Positions 1 to 7,250 of a DNA stretch of 12,446 nt are shown piece after piece; the stretch's first letter is position 1; every line of letters starts with the position of its first letter. The DNA comes from an uncultured Prevotella sp. (lineage in GTDB: Bacteria > Bacteroidota > Bacteroidia > Bacteroidales > Bacteroidaceae). The notes below the pieces were generated by a model that was not told the DNA's origin, made no database searches, and saw only the letters and a program-made list of their open reading frames with translations. A program made the translations under genes and the position numbers. The stretch spans positions 1 through 12,446 of the forward strand of contig CAJPPF010000057.1 in the NCBI GenBank assembly GCA_905372445.1, read 5' to 3'.

Positions 1-18
1 ATCATTGTTTTTATTGAA

Positions 19-60
19 GCGGAACGTGATAAATCACGCCCCTACGCCTGACGGAAAATG
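19..60. repeat. Left copy of locus-flanking inverted repeat
   Basis: The first 32 nt (19-50) are a perfect reverse complement of 12351-12382. The next 10 nt match 8 of 10, giving about 42 nt with two mismatches. Inside the repeat CGTGAT-AA-ATCACG (25-38) is itself a small palindrome, so a single copy can fold. The layout resembles dispersed extragenic palindromic repeats or a small non-autonomous element. No transposase or target-site duplication is visible. It lies just beyond the terminator that closes the gene cluster. Confidence 0.85.
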
Positions 61-68
61 TATACAGC

Positions 69-104
69 TTTGCGCAGATTGCGCAAATGTCACGTCAAAT
101 GACG
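69..104. other. Two adjacent short hairpins left of the terminator
   Basis: TTTGCGCA-GAT-TGCGCAAA (69-87) is a perfect 8-bp stem. CGTCA-AA-TGACG (93-104) is a perfect 5-bp stem right after it. They lie between the flanking repeat and the terminator T-tract, outside any gene I can support. They may belong to the flanking repeat structure or act as a back-up stop for minus-strand transcripts. The stems are seen directly; the role is open. Confidence 0.5.
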
Positions 105-108
105 GAAG

Positions 109-154
109 AAAAAAACAAATAAAAACCGAAGGCTGGAGAATGTCCAGCCTTCGG
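109..154 (-). terminator. Rho-independent terminator closing the minus-strand cluster
   Basis: A perfect 12-bp stem, CCGAAGGCTGGA (126-137) with TCCAGCCTTCGG (143-154), encloses a 5-nt loop. Read on the minus strand it is followed by a T-rich run, five T, then ATTTG, then seven T (125 down to 109). On the plus strand the sequence after the stem is not T-rich, so the terminator points leftwards. It begins 25 nt after the stop codon of the remnant at 180 and marks the end of the SusC/D transcript. Confidence 0.93.
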
Positions 155-179
155 AATAATTTATTGTAAGTAGCAGCGG

Positions 180-620
180 TTACTTGATGACGACTTTCTT
201 GCCGTTGATGATGTTGACGCCCTTTGCAGGCTTCTCAAGCATCTGCCCTTGGAGGTTGAAGATGCCCTTGCGGGCAGGAGCATTTACATTCCATGCTGTT
301 GACATCCATGCATCGTTGCAATACTCGCGCTGACTGAAGTTTGGCATCATGATAATGTGCGAAGCATCGACGGGTGTTTCCTCCGTAGCCTGCTCCATGA
401 GAGCGTTGCGTTCGTCACGTGTGACAATCTTCCATATGTTGTTCGGGTCGTTCAGATTCTTTCTGTCGGTATCGACACGTGCGTATGTATCTGCGTTGTA
501 GCCAAGCAAGAGTGGATCGTCGAGGCTTGTATTGGAACGTACGACGTAAACGCAGCCGTCGTAGCCCTCTGCGGTGACGTCCTCGAGATACCATGTGTCC
601 TGCGTGTCGGTGTCGTTGTT
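180..620 (-). pseudogene. Start-less C-terminal remnant of a Prevotella-type surface protein
   Basis: An open frame of about 146 codons runs up to the TAA at 180-182. It reads like the end of a larger extracellular protein. A stretch DTWYLEDVTAEGYDGCVYVV (about 9-28) leads into NNIWKIVTRDERNALMEQAT, then PVDASHIIMMPNF, then a final 28 residues with GIFNLQGQ and KPAKG...NGKKVVIK, a tail common on Prevotella secreted proteins. There is no ATG anywhere in the frame back to the preceding stop. The first usable alternative is a TTG at 507-509 in the middle of the conserved part, with no ribosome site. The frame is the same as that of the DUF4973 gene and starts right after its TAA (648-650). The first codons after that stop encode a low-complexity IIIII stretch and look non-coding. 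The best reading is a 5'-truncated gene left by deletion or recombination. The short link between PNFSQREY and GIFNLQGQ suggests an internal deletion too. A translated stand-alone protein is unlikely. Confidence 0.7.
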
Positions 621-647
621 TAAATTAATAATAATGATTATAGTCCG

Positions 648-1739
648 TTACCATTCTATAGCCTGGTCTTCATCAGGTATCTGAGTGTTGATCCTACGTT
701 CGAGTGTCAACGTTCCGGTACACTTATACCAGTTCTTGAATATCTTATCATCATCAACACCACTGGCAATCTGCTCATTGTAGTAGTCCTCGCCTCTGAC
801 GGTATAGTCGCAGAAGGTGTAGTTGATGTCGTTGATGATGATATAATGATGCTTCAGCCACTGCTGTACATCGTCCATACGGTCATATACAGTATAGGTA
901 GCCTGCTTTGCTTCAAGGTGCATCTTTGGGTTAGTAGAGGAGAATGTCACAGTGCCTGTAGAGCCGCCGGCTGTGGTAGGAGTGAACTTTGCCTTTATCT
1001 TATAGTTACGGCGGTCAACACGCGACTCGTCGATATCGCCTGCGTAGAAGAACACCTCATCGTCAGAAACGAAATAGGCGCGTGCTGTCTCAAGTCCGGT
1101 GCCATCGGCTTTGTCAAGTCCGTTCTTTGTAGTAGAGGTTGCCATGAGCAGCGTAGTTGCAGAATAGTTGCCGGAGTATGCGTTGTAAGGGAACACACGA
1201 AGCAACGCCTTGCCGTAGTGCTTACGCGGATGAGAAAGATGTGTACTGGTTGCGTCGTCCTTTACCATGATAGGAAGAACCCACTTCTCGACCATATCGA
1301 TATTGTGGAAATCGAAACGTATGTCAAGAAGACTGATATCACTTCCGGCAGTAAAGTTTACTGTCTCCGGATATGAAGCCATTGCCGACATATCCTTATA
1401 ATGCAGATCCTTGCGTTGCTGGAATCGGTCGTAGTTAAGGATTGCGAGCGTATCGGTGTCGTGTCCAACCTTTACGGTGAAATTCGCATCGTTCCTTGTC
1501 GTACCGCTTACAATCATGGGAAGCTGATAGTTAGAGATAGCCTCTCCGAACTTTGGCGTTCCGTCAGCATTGCGACGAGTGGCAGGCACATAGATGGAAG
1601 ATACTCCGCCCTTATCGTCGAGTGGTGCCTTGAAACTGATATAGTGTTCGTACTGTTCCTCTGTCCACTCGTCATTACAAGAAGTGGTGAGTGTCATAAC
1701 GGCAAACACTGTAGCTAATAATATTGAAAACTTCTTCAT
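648..1739 (-). CDS. DUF1735/DUF4973-type PUL surface lipoprotein
   Basis: A 363-aa lipoprotein. The signal peptide ends in a lipobox, TLTTSC, with Cys21 as the lipidated residue, and the mature protein starts CNDEWTEEQYEHYISFKAP. This opening is characteristic of lipoproteins encoded beside SusC/SusD and annotated DUF4973. The N-terminal half (about 35-165, including IDMVEKWVLPIMV at 147-159) looks like the DUF1735 beta-sandwich. The C-terminal half (about 188-360, from YSGNYSATTLL) looks like the lipocalin-like DUF4973 part. It ends PDEDQAIEW, which I take as the natural end of the family, not a truncation. The ATG is preceded by AAAAGGA, the most Shine-Dalgarno-like site in the window. It lies 75 bp after susD, across a hairpin, in the same transcript. 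No catalytic residues are apparent. A role as a surface glycan-binding accessory to SusCD is inferred from family and position. The DUF assignment is from memory of family sequence features. Confidence 0.85.
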   Translation of the reverse strand: MKKFSILLATVFAVMTLTTSCNDEWTEEQYEHYISFKAPLDDKGGVSSIYVPATRRNADGTPKFGEAISNYQLPMIVSGTTRNDANFTVKVGHDTDTLAILNYDRFQQRKDLHYKDMSAMASYPETVNFTAGSDISLLDIRFDFHNIDMVEKWVLPIMVKDDATSTHLSHPRKHYGKALLRVFPYNAYSGNYSATTLLMATSTTKNGLDKADGTGLETARAYFVSDDEVFFYAGDIDESRVDRRNYKIKAKFTPTTAGGSTGTVTFSSTNPKMHLEAKQATYTVYDRMDDVQQWLKHHYIIINDINYTFCDYTVRGEDYYNEQIASGVDDDKIFKNWYKCTGTLTLERRINTQIPDEDQAIEW

Positions 1740-1767
1740 GTTTTTTCCTTTTATATTTGTGAATCCG

Positions 1768-1804
1768 TCCCTGCCCTCCTGCCTGTGGTGGCAGATGACA
1801 GGGA
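1768..1804 (-). other. Intercistronic hairpin between SusD and DUF4973 genes
   Basis: TCCCTG (1768-1773) pairs with CAGGGA (1799-1804), and an inner CTGCC (1779-1783) pairs with GGCAG (1790-1794) around a 6-nt loop. It starts 10 nt after the SusD stop codon in the minus-strand message. It is followed by A-rich sequence without a T-run, so it is not a typical terminator. It may protect the SusC/D part of the message or set lower expression of the next gene; that role is inferred. Confidence 0.6.
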
Positions 1805-1814
1805 TAGATGCCTT

Positions 1815-4085
1815 TTAATCGTTTTCTGTCCAACCTGGAGCCTGAATAAGATTCTTGTTACGCTTAAGTTCTGTATGTGATATTGGCCAGAAGTACAACT
1901 TGGTTGAGAACGTTGCTGAAAGGTTTGAGGTAGGTATCACCCTGAAGAACTCATTCTTGTTGGCAGCAGTCATGACAACATTAAGACCATATACAGGAGT
2001 AGCTTCCTCAATAGGGGCATCCATCCAACGGCGCAAATCGAAGTAACGCTTAGCCTCGCCCATGAACTCAATCATACGCTCACGCTTGATAGCCTTGCGC
2101 AGTGCATCCTTATCGCTGTAGATGTTTTTATTCTGATAGTCGTAGTCAGGCACACCGGCACGGATACGGATAGGCGTTGTTCCCTTCTTTATCTCATTAA
2201 TCTCACGGCTGATGTTATATGTCTTTGAACCATCCCAAGAGGCAATCTGATAAGAACCGTCCAGTTCGTTAAGCGACTCTGCATACATCAAGAGGATGTC
2301 GGCATAGCGTATGGCAGTCTCGAACTTTGTTGTGATGTTGTTGTAGTTGTTCTGGTTGTTCGGACAGTAATCGCGAGGACTGCAGAACTTACGCATTGCC
2401 GTACCTGTGCGTGGGTACTGGAAGTTGTTTACATATCCGTTGCCGCCATTACGGAAATAGTTGACCTGCTTGAACTGATTGCTTGATGTGTTTGAAGTTC
2501 CTGCACCATTCTCCCATATAGTGCCGCTGTATGCCACTGAAGCGTAGAAACGTGGCTCACGCTTCATGTACATCTTTGACACATTCTGTAGCATGGTCTC
2601 TGTAGGCAGCCTTCCCTTTGCCAATGTACCGAGCTCTGCGAAAGCCAATGGCTCGTTAGCAAGAATTTTCCTCAGGTCAATGCGTGAATAGCAGTCAGAG
2701 TTACGTGCGTTGCTGTTACCGTCAGCAATGGTAGAAGGATATTGGCTGCGCCACTCAGAATACATACCGTCAACATCAGAGCCATCAGCCATGTAGTATG
2801 TATCAACCATCTTCTGTGTCACGCCATGAGTGTTCCAACCACCAAGTGTTGTAGGCATTTCATGAAGCACGAGAGCACCAATGCCAAGGTCGTTGTCGCT
2901 GGTACCGAAGTTTGTACCGCGAGTGAAGATAAGCTCTGTATTCTCATCCGGGTATACATCGCCGTCGAATACCTTACGATATGACTGCAGTGGGTCGATG
3001 TCAGCATATCCGTCAGGCCAGTTCTTCGTAGAGAAGTTTCCGTCATTGAAAGGCTCAATTGTTGTAGGATAGCCATCGTTGCCGACACCGGTAATTTTTC
3101 CGGAATGGTAGAGTTCATAGCATCCGAGCTCCATAACATCCTTGCAAGCGGCAGCAGCACGTGCCCATTTCTTTTCGTCATATTCACGAGAGAGGAGAGG
3201 AGTACCGTCCTTGTTAACAAACAGCTTTGCAATATCGTCAGTAACACCGGTAGGGTGCTTTCCATTCTGCAACTGTCCATTGGCGAGCGGACTTGCAGCA
3301 TAAGTGAGTGCAAGAGCACGAGTAGCAAGGCAAGCACCACGTGTAGGACGACAGATGTTACCTGCATCACGATATAAGGTCTTTATCTCAGATGCAGCCT
3401 TAAGCATCTCGTCAGAGATGTATTCTGCAGCCTCCTCGTATGTAGGACGTGGTATGGCTATATCATGATAGCTTGCGGTATAGTCAGCACCTTCGTCAGC
3501 CATAATAGGAGTTGGTCCATACTTCTTCAGCAAAAGCCAGTAGTAGTATGCACGAACGAAACGTGCCTGACCGCGATAGTCGACAATCTGCTCTGCAGTG
3601 AGTTCCTTATTCATATATATCTTATGAATAAAGATAGACGCCTGGTATATTCCCTTGTAGCAACGAACCCAGGCTGCATAGCCACAATCCTCATGATAGT
3701 TGCCCTCACGGAAAGAGTTGTATGATGCGAAGTCGGCATCTTTATTATCGCCGGCACCGATCTTGTTGTCGCGATCGCCGTAATATATATCGTCAGCAAA
3801 GTTGAAAGGATTCCAGCGAGCACCTTCAACAACTACATTAACACCATCTATATTAATAGTAGTCGAACCGGTACCACCTTTTGAGCTTACCTCCACATTG
3901 CAGTCGAGAAGCCAATAGTAAGCGTGAGCAAGCCACTCTTCTGAAGACTGTCTGTTCTCGAATATCTGTTTTTCAGTGATACGGTCATCAAAATACTTGT
4001 CTGAATCGAGGTCTGTACATGATGTCAGGAAAGCACCGGCACAAATAACAGACAAGAGATATAGTGAGATTCTTTTCTTATTCAT
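1815..4085 (-). CDS. SusD/RagB-family outer-membrane lipoprotein
   Basis: A 756-aa nutrient-binding lipoprotein that caps the SusC pore on the outer face of the outer membrane. The signal peptide (MNKKR start) ends in FLTSC with lipidated Cys23, followed by an acidic TDLDSDKYFDD. SusD hallmarks are present in order: helical RGQARFVRAYYYWLLLKKYG (171-190), AIRYADILLMYAESLNEL (591-608), the arginine/glutamate helix ALRKAIKRERMIEFMGEAKR (661-680) leading into YFDLRRW (681-687), and a family-typical end FWPISHTELKRN...QAPGW (732-752). It is longer than most SusD proteins, which are usually about 500-650 aa. The extra length seems to lie in the Gly/Asn-rich middle (about 330-590), a loop region that could shape ligand specificity. 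The start is fixed by the signal peptide. The gene follows SusC after 19 bp, a spacing that implies co-expression. The substrate cannot be told from sequence, so this is a SusD homologue and not the starch SusD itself. Confidence 0.96.
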   Translation of the reverse strand: MNKKRISLYLLSVICAGAFLTSCTDLDSDKYFDDRITEKQIFENRQSSEEWLAHAYYWLLDCNVEVSSKGGTGSTTINIDGVNVVVEGARWNPFNFADDIYYGDRDNKIGAGDNKDADFASYNSFREGNYHEDCGYAAWVRCYKGIYQASIFIHKIYMNKELTAEQIVDYRGQARFVRAYYYWLLLKKYGPTPIMADEGADYTASYHDIAIPRPTYEEAAEYISDEMLKAASEIKTLYRDAGNICRPTRGACLATRALALTYAASPLANGQLQNGKHPTGVTDDIAKLFVNKDGTPLLSREYDEKKWARAAAACKDVMELGCYELYHSGKITGVGNDGYPTTIEPFNDGNFSTKNWPDGYADIDPLQSYRKVFDGDVYPDENTELIFTRGTNFGTSDNDLGIGALVLHEMPTTLGGWNTHGVTQKMVDTYYMADGSDVDGMYSEWRSQYPSTIADGNSNARNSDCYSRIDLRKILANEPLAFAELGTLAKGRLPTETMLQNVSKMYMKREPRFYASVAYSGTIWENGAGTSNTSSNQFKQVNYFRNGGNGYVNNFQYPRTGTAMRKFCSPRDYCPNNQNNYNNITTKFETAIRYADILLMYAESLNELDGSYQIASWDGSKTYNISREINEIKKGTTPIRIRAGVPDYDYQNKNIYSDKDALRKAIKRERMIEFMGEAKRYFDLRRWMDAPIEEATPVYGLNVVMTAANKNEFFRVIPTSNLSATFSTKLYFWPISHTELKRNKNLIQAPGWTEND

Positions 4086-4104
4086 AATCTTATATACTAA
4101 TTAA

Positions 4105-7100
4105 TTAGAGACTTACCTGCACACCGATTGTGACAGACTTTGTAATTGGATAATCCTCACCACGTGGCTGCAGAGACTCCGGATCCCAGTCGCTGAACTT
4201 CTTTGCAAGGAACAACAGGTTGCTTCCGGAAACATAGAAACGAATGTTCTGGAAATAAATCTTGTTGACCAACTGTTTTGGAAGAGTGTAACCGAAGTCA
4301 AGGTTCTTCAGACGCAGGTAACGTCCGTCACGCAACCAAAATGTAGAATTGCGATAGTTGTTTGAATTACCGCCGTATGACAGACGTGGGTATGTTGCAT
4401 TAGGATTCTCATTAGCCTGTAAACCTAACACTGCTGCCGTCTGTGCATCAACCCATCTGTTGTCGAGCATACCCTTAAAGATATTACCCCACTGGCTCTC
4501 ACTGAAGGCATGGACACATTTTCCATAAATCATGAAAGTAGACTTACCTGCTCCCTGGAAATGGAGATTGAAGTCGAATCCTTTCCATGCGACAGAAACA
4601 CCAAGACCATAGATAAGGTTTGGACGAGAAGTGGCACCGATGGCGCATACATCACCGTCATCAACGATACCATCACCATTGACATCCTTATACTTGATAT
4701 CACCAGGCTGAACAGTACCGAACATCTGCTTCGGAGAGTTGCGGATATCATCATAGCTGGCGAAAAGACCCTCTGCTATGAGACCGCGTACCTGATCAAC
4801 ACGATAGCCGCGCTGATACTGGTATGGATAGACACTGTTCTCTTCATCATACTCGCCAATCTTGTTCTTTGAGTATGTCATGTTACCACGTACGATTATA
4901 TTAACATCACCAAAACGCTGCTCATACTTGAAGTTACCGTCAAAACCCTTTGTAGATACAGAACCTACATTAGCTCTTGGCGTAGACTCAATACCCACTA
5001 TGGCAGGAAGGAATGAGCGACGCATATAGATACCGGTACGATTCTCGGTAAAGTAGTCTGCGGTGAAAGAGAACTTATTGTCAAACAGCACGAGGTCTAT
5101 GCCAAGGTCTCGCTTCTTTGACACCTCCCATGTGACACCCATTGAGGCAACTTGAGAATACCACGCTCCGGAATAACTGTTCTCACCACTCTGTCCGAAG
5201 TGATAACCTGCACCATTATTCCCACGAGTGATATTATATAGGTATGGGAAACGAATCATATCATTGCCCTCATACATCTTATCATTACCTACCTTACCGT
5301 CAGAGTAACGAAGCTTGAACATATTAATCCAAGGAAGATTCTTCTGTACGATAGGCTCCTCGCCGATGTTCCAGCCGATTGACCATGCAGGGAAGAAACC
5401 CCAACGATGATTATCTGCAAAGTTCTCTGAACCGTTATAACCGAAGTTATAGTCGATGAAGTAGCGGTTCTTAAAGTTATATGTAGCCTGAACAGCAAGA
5501 CCTTTATTCTTTTTTGAGATAGAATTCTTTATATCACCGCCAAGGTTCTGGGTTGTGATATGCTGGTCTTCGGTAAACTTTACATTCATACCGAATGTAT
5601 GAGCCTGAAAGAACATACGGTCCCAGTGCAGCAACAAATCAAGAAACTCGCGACGAGAACCGTCATTTGATGTTTCCTGATACATATCTCTGATGTCATA
5701 AACTCTCTTGAAAGAAAGTTCTCCGGTCTCGGTGTCTCTCTTCTCTGCGGTATAGAGTGCGGGCATCTTACGATGTGAGATACGGTTTGAGTTATATGTA
5801 TCATAACCGAAACGACCGGTGAAGCGCAATCCCTTTGTGATGAACGAGAGGTCCTGCTCAAGTGTTACATTGGTCTGGATATTATTATCCCACTCTGTGT
5901 TATAACCTGTCTGTGTAGAAGACACCCAAGGATTGACATAGTTATCGCCCGAACCTCCTATAGGAGCTCTGTATGGGAAATAGCCATTGGTATAGACAAG
6001 CGGAGAATAAAGGGCATTATAACCGAAGAGCTGTCCCCATACACTGTCGTCACCAAGTCCCGGAGCATTACGTTTATTGAGATTTCCACTGACACCGAGC
6101 TTCAGGAGCGTAGTCTTTGTCACGTCAATGTCGAGATTCATGCGATAGTTGTAGCGCTTATAGTTAGCGTTGGTGTTATACTTGTTCTTAAGAGTAGCAT
6201 CTGTCTTATACATACCCTCATCATTGGTATAAGCCATTGACGTATAGTAGCGTGCGGTTTCACCGCCACCTGAGAGATTCACATTTGCACGGGTCGACCA
6301 TGCTCCATTCTTCAGGAGAAGGTCCTGCCAGTCTACATTAGGGTAAAGGTCAGGATCGAGATTGTTCTTGATAATCTCAATCTCTACCGGCTGATAAAGC
6401 AAACCGAAGTTGCGTGTCACGCGTGCCTCATTGATATAGTTTGCATACTGCTCACCATTGACGAACTCAGGAGTGATAGTACGTGTGTTGTAAGATGTCT
6501 CAACCTTTCCGTTGATATTAATCTTACCAGCCTTACCGTGCTTTGTAGTGATAAGAATCACGCCATTAGCACCTTTAGAACCGTAAATAGCTGTTGCAGA
6601 AGCATCTTTAAGTACAGAGAAAGATTCAATATCCTCAATGTTGATGTCGTCGATATTCTCTCGTTCGAAACCATCAACAAGGATATATGCAGAGTTTCCT
6701 GCACCAAAGGTAGAGATACCGCGAATCCAGAACTCGGAAGTATTCTTACCTGGTTGGCCGCTTGACTGGAAAGCCATGATACCGGGAACATTGCCTGCAA
6801 GAGTGTTTGAGAAGTTTGAAGTATTGTAATGCTTCAGGTCTTCCATATTGACATTGGTGACAGCACCGGTAAGAGTAAGTTTTTTCTGCGTACCCATACC
6901 TGTAACGACAACCTCGTCGACAGCATTTATTTTCTCTTCAGCCAACGTGACATCGACACGTTTCTTATCCGGAGTGATAATCACTTCAACATCCTCATAG
7001 CCAAGGTAAGAGAAGAGCAGATGCTGGTATTCCTTAACCTTAATCTTGTAGTTTCCATCTATATCTGTAATAGCACCAAGTCCGGAAACGTTCTTTATAG

Positions 7101-7230
7101 TTACGTTTGCACCGATGATTGGTTCTCCCGAAGCATCAGAGACAGTACCCACTACTTCAATTACATTCTGTGCCAGGGCGCTTGCCGTAACGCCAAGGAA
7201 CATAACGAGAATTATAAATATTTTCTTCAT
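4105..7230 (-). CDS. SusC/RagA-family TonB-dependent transporter
   Basis: A 1041-aa outer-membrane transporter that imports the ligand captured by its SusD partner, powered by TonB-ExbBD. The signal peptide (1-20) ends at ALA|Q. It is followed by a carboxypeptidase-regulatory-like beta domain (about 25-98, EVVGTVSDASGEPIIGANV), a TonB box DEVVVTG (105-111), and the plug with FWIRGISTFG (167-176), YILVDGFE (182-189) and SVLKDASATAIYGSKG (205-220). The 22-strand barrel occupies the rest. There is no N-terminal STN domain, so there is no sign that it signals to an anti-sigma factor. The last residues are TIGVQVSL, ending in Leu where an aromatic residue is more common in barrels. The gene starts 20 bp after the IPT/NHL gene and ends 19 bp before SusD, so the three are almost certainly cotranscribed. 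The family call is very secure; the substrate is unknown. Confidence 0.97.
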   Translation of the reverse strand: MKKIFIILVMFLGVTASALAQNVIEVVGTVSDASGEPIIGANVTIKNVSGLGAITDIDGNYKIKVKEYQHLLFSYLGYEDVEVIITPDKKRVDVTLAEEKINAVDEVVVTGMGTQKKLTLTGAVTNVNMEDLKHYNTSNFSNTLAGNVPGIMAFQSSGQPGKNTSEFWIRGISTFGAGNSAYILVDGFERENIDDINIEDIESFSVLKDASATAIYGSKGANGVILITTKHGKAGKININGKVETSYNTRTITPEFVNGEQYANYINEARVTRNFGLLYQPVEIEIIKNNLDPDLYPNVDWQDLLLKNGAWSTRANVNLSGGGETARYYTSMAYTNDEGMYKTDATLKNKYNTNANYKRYNYRMNLDIDVTKTTLLKLGVSGNLNKRNAPGLGDDSVWGQLFGYNALYSPLVYTNGYFPYRAPIGGSGDNYVNPWVSSTQTGYNTEWDNNIQTNVTLEQDLSFITKGLRFTGRFGYDTYNSNRISHRKMPALYTAEKRDTETGELSFKRVYDIRDMYQETSNDGSRREFLDLLLHWDRMFFQAHTFGMNVKFTEDQHITTQNLGGDIKNSISKKNKGLAVQATYNFKNRYFIDYNFGYNGSENFADNHRWGFFPAWSIGWNIGEEPIVQKNLPWINMFKLRYSDGKVGNDKMYEGNDMIRFPYLYNITRGNNGAGYHFGQSGENSYSGAWYSQVASMGVTWEVSKKRDLGIDLVLFDNKFSFTADYFTENRTGIYMRRSFLPAIVGIESTPRANVGSVSTKGFDGNFKYEQRFGDVNIIVRGNMTYSKNKIGEYDEENSVYPYQYQRGYRVDQVRGLIAEGLFASYDDIRNSPKQMFGTVQPGDIKYKDVNGDGIVDDGDVCAIGATSRPNLIYGLGVSVAWKGFDFNLHFQGAGKSTFMIYGKCVHAFSESQWGNIFKGMLDNRWVDAQTAAVLGLQANENPNATYPRLSYGGNSNNYRNSTFWLRDGRYLRLKNLDFGYTLPKQLVNKIYFQNIRFYVSGSNLLFLAKKFSDWDPESLQPRGEDYPITKSVTIGVQVSL

Positions 7231-7250
7231 ATCATTTCCAATTTAGTGGG

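Noticed and set aside
180..509. TTG-initiated 109-aa protein within the remnant
   Set aside because: The TTG has no ribosome site and falls inside sequence that looks continuous with conserved coding sequence upstream, so it is an arbitrary break and not a start.
645..650. Programmed readthrough or recoding at the DUF4973 stop
   Set aside because: The stop is UAA, not the UGA or UAG used for recoding, no downstream recoding structure stands out, and the lipoprotein already has a family-typical end. The shared frame has a one-in-three chance of being coincidence.
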